Source: CALVGQ01 sp964368495 (GTDB lineage Bacteria > Bacillota_I > Bacilli_A > Erysipelotrichales > Erysipelotrichaceae). From it: a stretch of DNA of 64,000 bases. Every line of letters starts with the position of its first letter. Position 1 is the stretch's first letter. Positions 33,372 through 42,945 of the stretch are shown here, one piece after another. The notes below the pieces were generated by a model. It was not told where the DNA came from, ran no database searches, and worked only from the letters and a program-made list of their open reading frames with translations. The translations under genes were made by a program, and so were the position numbers. The stretch lies in NCBI GenBank assembly GCA_964368495.1, contig CAYJAJ010000003.1, positions 45,621-109,620 on the forward strand. Direction: 5' to 3'.

Positions 33372-35546
33372 ATGTTTCTTGTCAAAGTATGGATAGAATA
33401 TGCAACTTTGTCGTTAGATCGTCCTTTTAGTTATCTATGTTACGATGATAAAATAAAACGTGGCAAGAGAGTTGTTGTACGATTTAATCATCGTGATGTT
33501 ATAGGGTTTGTTGAAAGCGTTGAAAGATGTGATGAAACGCCAGAGGAAATCACTTTAAAATTAGGATACAAACTATCTTTTGTTTTACAAATCATCGATG
33601 AAGAAAGTTTAATTGATGAGGAACTATTTGCTTTGTCTGACTATATGTCTAAAAGAACAATCTCTTCAAGGATGAGTTGCTTTCAAGCAATGCTTCCAGC
33701 AAAATTAAAACCTCAAACAAACAATCAGCGAATTAAGACAGAAGTATGGGTGAAGAAAGCTGATGTAAAAGATCTTAATTTAACTTGTAAACAGAGACAG
33801 TGTTTAGCTCTTTTAAACGAAAAAGACTATAAATTATCACTATGGCGAAGCAGTACTAAAACAGTAGGGAAAACTTTAGAAACACTAGGGTATGTGATAA
33901 AGTACACCAAAGAAGTTGAGTATGTAGAAAATGAAGACTACCTATTAACTGAAAATTTACCTTTAACACCTCTTCAAGAAAAAGCGAAATTAGAGATAGT
34001 CAGTGCTAAGCAAACTGCAGTGCTTTTGCATGGTGTTACTGGTAGTGGGAAGACTGAAGTTTATTTACAACTTGCACAAGATGTTGTAGCATCAAAAAAA
34101 CAAGTTCTTATTTTGGTGCCTGAAATTTCTCTTACACCTCAAATGGTTAAGCGGGTTAGATCACGCTTTGGTAGTCGTGTAGCAATATACCATTCTGCAT
34201 TAAATAATCAAGAAAAATACGAACAGTTTAAACGAGTTAAGAAGTGTGAAGTGGATGTTGTTGTAGGGACACGTAGTGCAGTATTTATGCCTTTTCATGC
34301 TTTAGGTTTAATTATATGTGATGAAGAACATGATAGTAGTTATAAACAAGATTCAACACCACTTTATCATTGCAAAGATATTGCGCTTTGGAGAGCGAAT
34401 TATCATGATTGTAAGCTCATTTTAGGCTCTGCAACACCGAGTTTAGATAGTTATGCTCGAGCACTTAAGGGAGTTTATCAATTGGTTGAAATGCCGATAA
34501 GGATTAATAAACAAATGCCTGATGTAATTCTTGTTGATGTATTAAAAGAAATAAAAAGTGGTGGAAATTATATTTTATCTCGTATTTTAGTGGATAAGAT
34601 TCAAGATCGTTTAAATAAGAATGAACAAGTATTACTTTTATTAAACCGACGTGGCTATAGTCCAACTGTACGCTGTAAACAGTGTCATGAATCATTGCAG
34701 TGTCCACACTGTGATGTTGCGCTATCTTATCATAGACAAGATAACACGTTGAAGTGTCACATTTGTAATTATACAACTCATCTTACTAAAGAGTGTCCGG
34801 TATGTTTTAATGATACCTTCCAATTTATTGGTGTTGGAACACAAAGGTTATGCGAGGAGCTTCAAAATATTTTTGTGGATGCTAAAATTGAAAGAATGGA
34901 TGCAGATACAACTGCAAGAAAAAATTCTCATCAAAAGATATTTGAGAGTATTGAAAATCACGAGATTGATATTTTAGTAGGAACTCAAATTATTTCCAAG
35001 GGAATGGATTATCCGGATGTTACACTTGTGGGGATTATTAATGGTGATGCTGGGTTAAATCGTCCAGATTTTTACAGCGTAGAGAATACTTTTCAGTTAA
35101 TTGTGCAGGCTTCTGGAAGAAGTGGTCGTTCAAAAAAGACTGGAGAAGTGATAATTCAAGCATTTGAGCCAAATCATTATGCGATAGCTTTAGGCGCTAA
35201 ACAGGATTATAAAGCTTTCTTTTATAAAGAAATGAATTATCGTCATTTGACTAATAATCCACCATATTCATATTTGATTTGTTTGCAATTATCAAATGTT
35301 GATCAAAAATTAGCACTTAAAGAAATCAGTCATATTAAAGCTTGGCTTGATAGGGTTAAAGAAGGAAAATTATTAGGACCATCATCATTAGTTAAATTAC
35401 AGGATTCATATCGATATCGTTTGGTGCTAAAAGGAAAGAATTTAGATAAGATGATTGAAAATATCCATCAAGTTATGAATTTGATAAAAGAAAACAAGTT
35501 TAAGAGTAAAATTAAAGTGGATACAACTCCAACAATGTTAGAATAG
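33372..35546 (+). CDS. priA: primosomal protein N' (replication restart helicase PriA)
   Basis: A 724-residue superfamily 2 helicase that reloads the replisome at stalled forks. Domains: N-terminal 3'-DNA-binding region (KVWIEYATLSLDRPFSYLCY), helicase lobe 1 with Walker A LHGVTGSGKTEVYLQ and DEEH box ICDEEHDSSYKQ, the zinc-binding insert with eight cysteines in CKQCHESLQCPHCD and CHICNYTTHLTKECPVC, and lobe 2 with VGTQIISKGMDYPDV and QASGRSGRS. Length is slightly below the 730-800 typical range. It opens a long operon running to thiN. In many Firmicutes def and fmt follow priA; here rsmB follows directly. Confidence 0.96.
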   Translation: MFLVKVWIEYATLSLDRPFSYLCYDDKIKRGKRVVVRFNHRDVIGFVESVERCDETPEEITLKLGYKLSFVLQIIDEESLIDEELFALSDYMSKRTISSRMSCFQAMLPAKLKPQTNNQRIKTEVWVKKADVKDLNLTCKQRQCLALLNEKDYKLSLWRSSTKTVGKTLETLGYVIKYTKEVEYVENEDYLLTENLPLTPLQEKAKLEIVSAKQTAVLLHGVTGSGKTEVYLQLAQDVVASKKQVLILVPEISLTPQMVKRVRSRFGSRVAIYHSALNNQEKYEQFKRVKKCEVDVVVGTRSAVFMPFHALGLIICDEEHDSSYKQDSTPLYHCKDIALWRANYHDCKLILGSATPSLDSYARALKGVYQLVEMPIRINKQMPDVILVDVLKEIKSGGNYILSRILVDKIQDRLNKNEQVLLLLNRRGYSPTVRCKQCHESLQCPHCDVALSYHRQDNTLKCHICNYTTHLTKECPVCFNDTFQFIGVGTQRLCEELQNIFVDAKIERMDADTTARKNSHQKIFESIENHEIDILVGTQIISKGMDYPDVTLVGIINGDAGLNRPDFYSVENTFQLIVQASGRSGRSKKTGEVIIQAFEPNHYAIALGAKQDYKAFFYKEMNYRHLTNNPPYSYLICLQLSNVDQKLALKEISHIKAWLDRVKEGKLLGPSSLVKLQDSYRYRLVLKGKNLDKMIENIHQVMNLIKENKFKSKIKVDTTPTMLE

Positions 35547-35556
35547 GGTGTGACTT

Positions 35557-36786
35557 ATGAGTAGAAAACTTGCATATGAATGTTTAAAAAGAATTATTTT
35601 AGAAAATGGATATAGTAATTTAGTTCTCAAAGATTTACCAAATAATTTAAATCAAAAAGATGTGTCTTTAATAACTCAAATGGTTTATGGTACTTTACAA
35701 AACTATGAATTATTATCTTATCAATGGAAAAATAAAGTCGATAAAAAAGTAAAAAAAGATATTGAAATATTACTTAATATGAGCTGTTTTCAATTGTTTT
35801 TTTTAGATCGTGTTCCTCACTATGCAGTGGTTGATGAAGCAAGTAAATTAGTGAAACCACAACTTCAAAAATTTATCCAAGCGATCTTACTTCAATGTAT
35901 TGAAGAAGGATTGAAAGAAGTTAAATGTGAAGATGAAACTATGAAAGCACATATTGAAACTTCCATTCCGATATGGGTTTTAAACATGTGGAAAGCTCAT
36001 TATGGTGTAGATGAATCAATTAAGATTGCAAAAGCGCTTTGTAGTGGTCAACATCAAGTTATTGGAAGAATCAACACATTAATGACATCAAAAGAAGAAT
36101 GTATAAAAGATGAAAAAATATCATTTATTGATGATTGGGCATTAATTTATGATGGAAATATACTAGAAAGTGCATTTTTTAAAGAAGGAAAAATTATTGT
36201 TCAAGATTATTCTTCGCAACAAGTTGCGAAAGTACTACATCCCCAATTAAATGAGCGAGTTTTGGATGCCTGTAGTGCGCCAGGAAGTAAAACCGCAATG
36301 ATAGCAGCGATGATGAAAAACACTGGTGAAATCGTAGCTTGTGATTTACATGAACATCGCTTACAATTGATGAATAAGGGCTTAAATTTATGGGGCGTAA
36401 ATAATGTTACATTAAAAAAACAGGATATGTGTTTTGCGCATGAAGTTTTTAAAGAAGAGAGTTTTGATAAAATATTATTGGACGTACCATGTAGTGGATT
36501 AGGTGTAATTAGAAGAAAACCTGATTTAAAATTCAGGATACAACCTGAAGATATTGATTCACTGGTTTTAGTTCAAAAGAAAATATTGAACTCTTGTGCA
36601 GGATTGCTTAAAAAAGGTGGAATACTTGTGTATAGCACTTGTACATTAAATCGTAAAGAAAACGAAAAACAAGTAGAAAATTTCATTAAAGAAAACAGTG
36701 AATATGAACTATGTGAAGAAAAAAGCTATTTTCCATTTGATAGACAACAAGATGGATTTTATATTGCAAAACTAATTAAGAAATAA
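35557..36786 (+). CDS. rsmB: 16S rRNA m5C967 methyltransferase RsmB
   Basis: A 409-residue SAM-dependent RNA methyltransferase. The N-terminal NusB-like domain (ALECLKRII-type start LAYECLKRIILENGYSN) precedes the Rossmann domain with VLDACSAPGSKTAMIAAMM, DVPCSGLGVIRRKPD (one catalytic cysteine) and YSTCTLNRKENEKQV (second cysteine). It methylates C967 of 16S rRNA. It starts 10 bases after priA and is followed after 9 bases by rlmN, matching the conserved priA-(def-fmt)-rsmB-rlmN-prpC-prkC-rsgA-rpe-thiN order without def and fmt. Confidence 0.94.
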   Translation: MSRKLAYECLKRIILENGYSNLVLKDLPNNLNQKDVSLITQMVYGTLQNYELLSYQWKNKVDKKVKKDIEILLNMSCFQLFFLDRVPHYAVVDEASKLVKPQLQKFIQAILLQCIEEGLKEVKCEDETMKAHIETSIPIWVLNMWKAHYGVDESIKIAKALCSGQHQVIGRINTLMTSKEECIKDEKISFIDDWALIYDGNILESAFFKEGKIIVQDYSSQQVAKVLHPQLNERVLDACSAPGSKTAMIAAMMKNTGEIVACDLHEHRLQLMNKGLNLWGVNNVTLKKQDMCFAHEVFKEESFDKILLDVPCSGLGVIRRKPDLKFRIQPEDIDSLVLVQKKILNSCAGLLKKGGILVYSTCTLNRKENEKQVENFIKENSEYELCEEKSYFPFDRQQDGFYIAKLIKK

Positions 36787-36795
36787 GGAGTAAGT

Positions 36796-37836
36796 ATGAA
36801 GACGATTTATGATTTTGATTATAACGGATTAGAAGAAATGTTTCTTTCGTTGGGGATGAAAAAATTTAGGGCATCCCAAGTTTTCTCGTGGCTGTATAGA
36901 AAAAGAGTAAATGAATTTGATGAAATGAGTGATATTTCAAAAGAGACAATTGCGATGCTTAAAGAAAGTTATTGTATTAATCCAATACGATTAGTGACAA
37001 AACAAGTAAGTGTAGATAAAACTACCAAATTTTTATTTGAGTTGCATGACAAAACACTTGTTGAAGCGGTGTTGATGTATTTTGATTATGGAAATAGTCT
37101 TTGTGTTAGTAGTCAAATTGGATGTAATATGGGCTGTAAGTTTTGTGCGTCTGGTTTACTAAAAAAACAAAGAGACTGTACAAGTGGAGAAATGGTCGCT
37201 CAAATTATGGCGGTTCAACAAATGTTAGATGAAACTGAAGAAAGGTTAAGTCACGTTGTTATAATGGGCACAGGTGAACCTTTTGATAATTATGATGAAG
37301 TCATGCGTTTTTGTAGAACAATCAATCATGATAAAGGACTTGCTATTGGTGCAAGACATATCACGATTAGTACTTGTGGAATAGTTCCTAAAATTCGTCA
37401 GTTTGCAGATGAAAAAGTACAATACAATCTTGCTGTATCACTTCATGCACCTAATGATTCACTAAGAAATGAGTTAATGCCAGTGAATCAAGCATACCCA
37501 ATTAAAGAGCTTTTAAGTGCATTACGCTATTATACAATTAAAAATAATCGTCGGTTAACATTTGAATATATATTATTGAAAGGGGTTAATGATAGCGAAA
37601 TGCATGCCAAAGAATTGGCGAATTTATTAAGAGGGTACAACGCTTATGTTAATTTAATTCCATATAACCCAGTTGATGAACATGGATATCAAACATCAGA
37701 AGATTTCATTACACTTCGCTTTTATGATACATTAATGAAGAACAAAATTAAGTGCACGTTAAGAACAAAACATGGAGATGATATTGATGCAGCGTGTGGC
37801 CAATTGCGAGCTAAAAATGAAAGAGGAACATCATGA
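36796..37836 (+). CDS. rlmN: dual-specificity 23S rRNA/tRNA m2A methyltransferase RlmN
   Basis: Radical-SAM methyltransferase that modifies A2503 of 23S rRNA and A37 of some tRNAs. The cluster motif is GCNMGCKFCASG (C-x3-C-x2-C), preceded by LCVSSQI; further motifs are VVIMGTGEPFDNYDEVMRF, ISTCGIVPKIRQFA and the catalytic C-terminal cysteine region RTKHGDDIDAACGQLRAK. Length 346 is normal. It overlaps the next gene by four bases (ATGA). No Cfr-specific features were noticed. Confidence 0.96.
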   Translation: MKTIYDFDYNGLEEMFLSLGMKKFRASQVFSWLYRKRVNEFDEMSDISKETIAMLKESYCINPIRLVTKQVSVDKTTKFLFELHDKTLVEAVLMYFDYGNSLCVSSQIGCNMGCKFCASGLLKKQRDCTSGEMVAQIMAVQQMLDETEERLSHVVIMGTGEPFDNYDEVMRFCRTINHDKGLAIGARHITISTCGIVPKIRQFADEKVQYNLAVSLHAPNDSLRNELMPVNQAYPIKELLSALRYYTIKNNRRLTFEYILLKGVNDSEMHAKELANLLRGYNAYVNLIPYNPVDEHGYQTSEDFITLRFYDTLMKNKIKCTLRTKHGDDIDAACGQLRAKNERGTS

Positions 37837-38582
37837 GAACTTATGCAAACACAAACATCGGATTAACAAGGCTATCCAACCAAGATAGTTATAGTGTAAT
37901 ATTCAATGATGAAAATGAACTTTTAGCAATGGTTTGTGATGGAATTGGTGGTGCAATGTCTGGTGATGTTGCCTCAAAGATGTGTGTTGATACTTTATCA
38001 TCAATGTTTAAAACAAAAGGGTCATTTAAAAATGAAGAAGAGCTTTTTAAGTGGCTAGTTGACTCAATCAACATAGTAAATAAACAAATCTACATTCGTT
38101 CAAAAATAGATTCAAACTGTCAAGGAATGGGGACAACATTAGTTGCCTTAATTATTTGCAAGTTTGGACAATATGTAGTCAATATTGGAGATAGCCGTTG
38201 TTATATCCATGATGAAAAAGATCATTTTAAATGCATTACAACTGATCATAACGTATACAATGATTTAATACGTTTTAATCATGTTGATGAAAAAGAAGCA
38301 GCATCGAATACACAAAGAAATTATTTAACACGAGCAGTAGGAATTATAGAGACTGTTGAGGTGGAAATATTTAAAGTATCAGAGAATGTGAAAACTTATT
38401 TGTTGTGCTCTGATGGGTTGCATGGTTACATTGATGAAGCAATTTTTTCGATGATTATCAAAGAAAAAAATAGTTCATTAAAAGAAAAAAATGATACATT
38501 GATTGATTTATCACTTAAAGTGGGCGGTTATGATAATGTAACTGTCGTATTAGTAGAACTTGGTGGTGAGACTTGTGAGTAA
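37833..38582 (+). CDS. prpC: PP2C-type serine/threonine phosphatase (PrpC/Stp)
   Basis: A 249-residue metal-dependent phosphatase that reverses PrkC phosphorylation. Metal-binding and structural motifs: MVCDGIGGAMSGDVASK, VNIGDSRCYI, LLCSDGLHGYI and GGYDNVTVVLVEL. Its start overlaps rlmN and its end overlaps prkC by eight bases, so phosphatase and kinase are translated as a coupled pair, the common arrangement in Firmicutes. Confidence 0.95.
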   Translation: MRTYANTNIGLTRLSNQDSYSVIFNDENELLAMVCDGIGGAMSGDVASKMCVDTLSSMFKTKGSFKNEEELFKWLVDSINIVNKQIYIRSKIDSNCQGMGTTLVALIICKFGQYVVNIGDSRCYIHDEKDHFKCITTDHNVYNDLIRFNHVDEKEAASNTQRNYLTRAVGIIETVEVEIFKVSENVKTYLLCSDGLHGYIDEAIFSMIIKEKNSSLKEKNDTLIDLSLKVGGYDNVTVVLVELGGETCE

Positions 38583-40263
38583 GGTATTGGCGAAACGTTA
38601 TATGATTTTAAAAGACATTGGGCATGGTGGGATGGCGGATGTCTATTTGGCGTTAGATACTTTGTTGAACCGCGAAGTTGCAATAAAAATATTAAGAGGA
38701 GAACTTTGTAGTGATCCAATTTCATTGTTGCGTTTTAAACGAGAGGCTCAAGCATCTTGTGCACTAATACATCCTAACATTGTTGAAATATATGATGTTG
38801 GAGAGGATGAAGGGCAACACTTTATCGTGATGGAACATGTCAAAGGGCAAACATTAAAAGAGCTTATTATAAAACGTGGAGCTTTGCTTAAAGAAGAAGC
38901 AGTTGATGTAATGAAACAGCTAGTTAGTGCTACATGTGAAGCTCATAAAAAAGGCATCATCCATCGTGATATTAAGCCGCAAAATGTCATAGTGAAAACA
39001 GATGGTACAATTAAAATGCTTGATTTCGGAATTGCACTTGCTCATGATGCACTTCAACTAACACAAACTGATTCAGTGCTAGGTTCTGTGCATTATTTAG
39101 CTCCTGAACTTGCACGTGGAGAAAATGCGTCGTTTCAAAGTGATATTTATTCGCTTGGACTTGTATTTTATGAATTGCTGAGTGGGGAAGTTCCGTTTAA
39201 AGGAGAAACTCCGGTGCAAATTGCGCTAAAACATATGCGAGATGAAATTCCATCAATAAAAACATACTTACCAAATTTGCCTCAATCCTTAGAGAATATT
39301 ATATTGAAGGCGACAGTTAAAAGAAAAGATTTTAGGTATACAAGTGCGGCACAAATGTTAAAAGATTTTACAACTGCATTAACTATAGAACGAATAAATG
39401 AAAAGAAAATTACATTTGATTATGTTCAAACGGATGATGATAAGACTAAACAAGTTGTGCCTGTTAAAAAATCAAATAAATCACCTATAAAAATTGAGCA
39501 ATCTAAAAAGCCGAAAAAAAGAAATGAGAAAAACAGTGTATTTGTTTATTCTTTGTGGGCGATATTATGTACATTAGGTATTTTTGGGGTTGCGCTGGTT
39601 TTATTTTTTGTAAGTCCATTTAAAGGCAATGATACAGTAATTGTCCCAAATTGCAGTGGAAAAACAATTGAACAATGTGAAAATCTTTTGTTAGATAGTA
39701 CAATAATTTTAGATACATCAGCTACTCAATTTGAAATAACTGACGATATTGCAGAAGGGATTATTATTTCTACAATTCCAGCAGCAGATGGTGAAGTACA
39801 GATTGGAACATCCATGCGTTTAGTTATCAGCAGTGGACAGTGGCAAGTAATGAAGAACTATGTTGGTCAAAATGGCAAAGAAGCAGAAAATGATATTAAA
39901 AATGAATACAGTAATGTAAGAGTGCGTTTAATTGAAGAAGAGAGTCTTGGATCTACACCTGGAATTGTGCTAAGACAAGAGTTGATAGCACCCGATGAAA
40001 AATTTTCACCAAAATCACAAGTTGATTTAAACTTAATTATTGCAGCATATCCTAATTTTTTGATTCCAAATAACATTTCAAAAATGGATATCAATGATGC
40101 GAAGGAGAACTTAGAATCAATGGGGGCAAAAGTTATGTTTGAAAATCTTGAAATACCCACTGATGAAGATGTTGAAGAAGGTGTTGTAGTTAAAACGAGC
40201 CCTTCAATTGGGACATGGTACACACAAGAGGAAAGTAATTATATTACAATTTACTATTATTAA
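38575..40263 (+). CDS. prkC: PASTA-domain serine/threonine protein kinase PrkC
   Basis: A 562-residue membrane kinase sensing muropeptides or lipid II. The Hanks-type domain (residues 1-265) has glycine loop GHGGMADVYLA, catalytic loop IIHRDIKPQNVIV and DFGIA. A basic/lysine-rich juxtamembrane region leads to a single helix (about 325-348), followed by three PASTA repeats, beginning near VIVPNCSGKTIEQC, MKNYVGQNGKEAEN and FLIPNNISKMDIND. I take GTG 38575 (MSKVLAKRYMILKDIGHGG) behind GGTGGTGAG. It is expected to control cell-wall synthesis and, in spore formers, germination. Confidence 0.95.
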   Translation: MSKVLAKRYMILKDIGHGGMADVYLALDTLLNREVAIKILRGELCSDPISLLRFKREAQASCALIHPNIVEIYDVGEDEGQHFIVMEHVKGQTLKELIIKRGALLKEEAVDVMKQLVSATCEAHKKGIIHRDIKPQNVIVKTDGTIKMLDFGIALAHDALQLTQTDSVLGSVHYLAPELARGENASFQSDIYSLGLVFYELLSGEVPFKGETPVQIALKHMRDEIPSIKTYLPNLPQSLENIILKATVKRKDFRYTSAAQMLKDFTTALTIERINEKKITFDYVQTDDDKTKQVVPVKKSNKSPIKIEQSKKPKKRNEKNSVFVYSLWAILCTLGIFGVALVLFFVSPFKGNDTVIVPNCSGKTIEQCENLLLDSTIILDTSATQFEITDDIAEGIIISTIPAADGEVQIGTSMRLVISSGQWQVMKNYVGQNGKEAENDIKNEYSNVRVRLIEEESLGSTPGIVLRQELIAPDEKFSPKSQVDLNLIIAAYPNFLIPNNISKMDINDAKENLESMGAKVMFENLEIPTDEDVEEGVVVKTSPSIGTWYTQEESNYITIYYY

Positions 40264-40272
40264 GGAGAAATC

Positions 40273-41139
40273 ATGCGAGGAAGAATAATTAAGATTGTTT
40301 CAAATCAATATACAGTTTTACAAGAAGATAAAAAGCTTAGTGAATGTGTAGCGATGGGTAAAGTACGCCTGCAAACACAACCAGTGGTTGGCGATTTTGT
40401 AGAAATTGAATATTTAGAAGGAAAAATAGGTATTCAAAAAGTGTATCCACGAAACAATGAATTAATTCGACCTGCCATTGCTAATGTAGACCAAGTTTTT
40501 ATCGTTATGTCTGCAAAGGAACCTGATTTTTCAACGCAACTTGTCGATCGCTTGTTGTTTTTAGTGCAACATGCTAAAATTACACCGGTGTTAGTTGTTA
40601 CAAAGATTGATTTAATTGATGAAAATTCAAAAGTATGGGATGAAATTGAAGATTATAAAAAGAGTGGATATGAAGTTATTTGTGTCGATAACATCAGTGC
40701 AAATAATCAAATAGGTGAGTATTTGTCTGATAAAATAACGGTTTTAACAGGACAAAGTGGTGTTGGGAAGTCGACATTATTAAATAAATTAAATCCTGAA
40801 TTTAAAATACAAACACAAGCAATTTCTAAGGCATTAGGTAGAGGGAAACATACGACAAGACATACACAACTCCATCCTGTGTTAACAGGGTGGGTTGCTG
40901 ATACACCGGGTTTTTCATCGCTTGATTTCACACATATGAATATAAAAGAACTAAGAGACAGTGTAAAAGAGTTTCAAGACATGAATGAGGAATGTCGATT
41001 TCGGGATTGTATGCATATTAATGAGCCACATTGTGCAGTAAAAAAAGCAGTTGAAAATGGCATGCTTTCAAAAGTCCGTTATCAACATTATTTAGAAATT
41101 ATACAAGTAATTAAAAACAAAAAGGAGAGATACCTATGA
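40273..41139 (+). CDS. rsgA: ribosome small-subunit-dependent GTPase RsgA
   Basis: A 288-residue circularly permuted GTPase for late 30S maturation. Order of motifs: OB fold at the N-terminus, G4 VVTKIDLID, G1 LTGQSGVGKSTLLNKL, G2/switch ALGRGKHTTRHTQL, G3 VADTPGFSSLD, and the zinc knuckle CRFRDCMHINEPHCAVK. The permuted order G4-G1-G3 and the zinc motif are specific for RsgA (YloQ). It starts 9 bases after prkC and overlaps rpe by four bases. Confidence 0.96.
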   Translation: MRGRIIKIVSNQYTVLQEDKKLSECVAMGKVRLQTQPVVGDFVEIEYLEGKIGIQKVYPRNNELIRPAIANVDQVFIVMSAKEPDFSTQLVDRLLFLVQHAKITPVLVVTKIDLIDENSKVWDEIEDYKKSGYEVICVDNISANNQIGEYLSDKITVLTGQSGVGKSTLLNKLNPEFKIQTQAISKALGRGKHTTRHTQLHPVLTGWVADTPGFSSLDFTHMNIKELRDSVKEFQDMNEECRFRDCMHINEPHCAVKKAVENGMLSKVRYQHYLEIIQVIKNKKERYL

Positions 41140-41783
41140 CAATCATTGCCCCTTCAATATTATCGATGGATTTTACGGATACGAAATCGCAAATTAACGA
41201 ATTAAAAAAATCGAAAGCGACATGGTTGCATTTTGATGTAATGGATGGTCATTTTGTACCCAATTTAACTTTTGGTGTTGATATTTTAAAAGCCATGAAA
41301 AAAAGTTGTGATTTATTAATGGATGTTCATGTCATGATAAAAGAACCAGAAAAATACATGGATACATTTGTGGATAATGGTGCACAAGTGTATACTTTTC
41401 ATTATGAAGTCATGAAAGATGAAGAATCCATTATTGAACTTGCAAAAAAAATCCAAGCAAAAGGATGTAAAGCAGGGATATCGATTAAACCTAACACAGA
41501 TATTTCTGTGTTAACTAGTTTAATTCAATATTTTGATGTAATATTAATTATGGCAGTTGAACCTGGTTTTGGTGGGCAAAGTTTTGATTGGCGTGCAGTT
41601 GAAAAAATAAAAAGTTTACGTAAAATCATTGATGACAACAACTTTGAATGCTTAGTTGAGGTTGACGGTGGAATCAATCTTGAAACATCAAAAATTTGTA
41701 AAGATGCAGGTGTTGATGTTTTGGTTGCAGGAAGTTACGTATTTAAAAATGATATTGTCGAGGCTGTTGATTCACTATGCTAA
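41136..41783 (+). CDS. rpe: ribulose-phosphate 3-epimerase
   Basis: A 215-residue TIM-barrel enzyme interconverting ribulose-5-P and xylulose-5-P. Signatures: APSILSMDFTD, WLHFDVMDGHFVPNLTFG, LIMAVEPGFGGQSF and VDGGINLETS. It sits between rsgA and thiN in the usual order and overlaps both neighbours by a few bases. Confidence 0.95.
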   Translation: MTIIAPSILSMDFTDTKSQINELKKSKATWLHFDVMDGHFVPNLTFGVDILKAMKKSCDLLMDVHVMIKEPEKYMDTFVDNGAQVYTFHYEVMKDEESIIELAKKIQAKGCKAGISIKPNTDISVLTSLIQYFDVILIMAVEPGFGGQSFDWRAVEKIKSLRKIIDDNNFECLVEVDGGINLETSKICKDAGVDVLVAGSYVFKNDIVEAVDSLC

Positions 41784-42379
41784 AAAAAGCAAATCTCGTA
41801 TTAAAAAATGCAGAAATTGATGAGTGCTTAGAAGGTGATTTTTTTGGAGCAGATCAAGGTGCATTGCAAATTATTAAAAGTAATCATGTTTTAACAGGTG
41901 CTATTGGTGATTTTGATTCAGTTAGTGAAACAGAAAAAGAGTTAATAAAAGAAAACTGTACTCATTATATTGAACTTAATGCTATGAAAGATAAAAGTGA
42001 TACTCAAGAAGCCATTGATTTTCTTTATAAAATGGGATATACGGATATCACTGTAGTTGGTGGATTGTCAAAGAGATTTGATCACACATGGGCTAATGTG
42101 CAGTTATTGAGAAAATACTCAAATCTTACTTGGATTGATGAATGTAATTGTTTGTCTATTTTACCAATAGGAAAAACAAATATAAAAAAAGATAAATACA
42201 AATATGTATCATTTTTCTCACTTGCTAAAGGAAAAATAAGCCTTAGAAATTTTAAATATGAAATTGATAATTATGAATTAGATGAACTTGATTCACTTTG
42301 TTTAAGCAATGAGATACTTGATGAATATGCTGAAGTTGAAAATACAATGCCTGTGCTTTGTATAAAGTCGCATGATTAA
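41777..42379 (+). CDS. thiN: thiamine pyrophosphokinase
   Basis: A 200-residue enzyme phosphorylating thiamine to thiamine diphosphate, the cofactor needed by the PFOR at 11995. Seen are FFGADQGALQ, AIGDFDSVSETEKELI, KDKSDTQEAIDFL and VVGGLSKRFDHTWANVQLL. The C-terminal beta domain is divergent. It overlaps rpe by seven bases and ends the operon core. Confidence 0.92.
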   Translation: MLKKANLVLKNAEIDECLEGDFFGADQGALQIIKSNHVLTGAIGDFDSVSETEKELIKENCTHYIELNAMKDKSDTQEAIDFLYKMGYTDITVVGGLSKRFDHTWANVQLLRKYSNLTWIDECNCLSILPIGKTNIKKDKYKYVSFFSLAKGKISLRNFKYEIDNYELDELDSLCLSNEILDEYAEVENTMPVLCIKSHD

Positions 42380-42394
42380 AATTGGAGGAATAAG

Positions 42395-42874
42395 ATGGAA
42401 AAGGCTAAACACACTTTAAATGAATTGCTGGTAGAATTATTTAATACTATTCTGTATATTGAAGAACGTAATTTAAAAAATAATGGAGTTACTTTAGGTA
42501 TGAGTGAAATTCATTTGTTGGAGGCAATTAATAAAGTTTCAGATAATTCGATGACTTATATTGCTAATCGCATCCGAATTACACAAGGAACACTGACTTC
42601 TAATGCAAAACGATTAATTAATAAAGGTTATGTTGAAAGATACAAAGATTTAAAAGATAAAAGGGTAGTAAGGTTAAGGCTTACTGAAAAAGCTTATCCA
42701 GTGCTAGCGATTCATGATGATTTTCATGAAAAAATGATTGATAAAACAATTCAAGATTTGCATATCAACGATAATGTTGTTTTAATTGATTCATTGGATA
42801 GAATAATGAAGTATTTTAACGAGGAATATCAAGTTTATTCAGAAAAAAATGAAGGTAATGAGGATAATTCATAA
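42395..42874 (+). CDS. MarR-family transcriptional regulator
   Basis: A 159-residue winged-helix protein: helix-turn-helix SMTYIANRIRITQGTLTSNA, RLINKGYVERYKDLKDKRVV (wing) and LRLTEKAYPVL, with helical dimer arms at each end. Similar to fatty-acid regulator FabT in general shape, but no fab genes are nearby, so I give no target. TTGGAGGAA precedes ATG 42395. It lies 15 bases after thiN and may be read from the same transcript. Confidence 0.82.
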   Translation: MEKAKHTLNELLVELFNTILYIEERNLKNNGVTLGMSEIHLLEAINKVSDNSMTYIANRIRITQGTLTSNAKRLINKGYVERYKDLKDKRVVRLRLTEKAYPVLAIHDDFHEKMIDKTIQDLHINDNVVLIDSLDRIMKYFNEEYQVYSEKNEGNEDNS

Positions 42875-42892
42875 ACTATTTGCATTTTGATA

Positions 42893-42926
42893 AAGAAAAA
42901 AACCTTTTGTTAGGTTTCTTTTTTAT
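42893..42926 (+). terminator. likely terminator after the MarR gene
   Basis: AAAGAAAAAAACC and the following AGGTTTCTTTTTT can pair around CTTTTGTT, ending in a T run. The stem is A/T-rich. Confidence 0.55.
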
Positions 42927-42945
42927 TAAATCAGTTTCTTAAATT

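Noticed and set aside
39867..40223. 118-codon minus-strand frame within prkC
   Set aside because: Antisense to the PASTA repeats of a well-supported gene, with no start signals.
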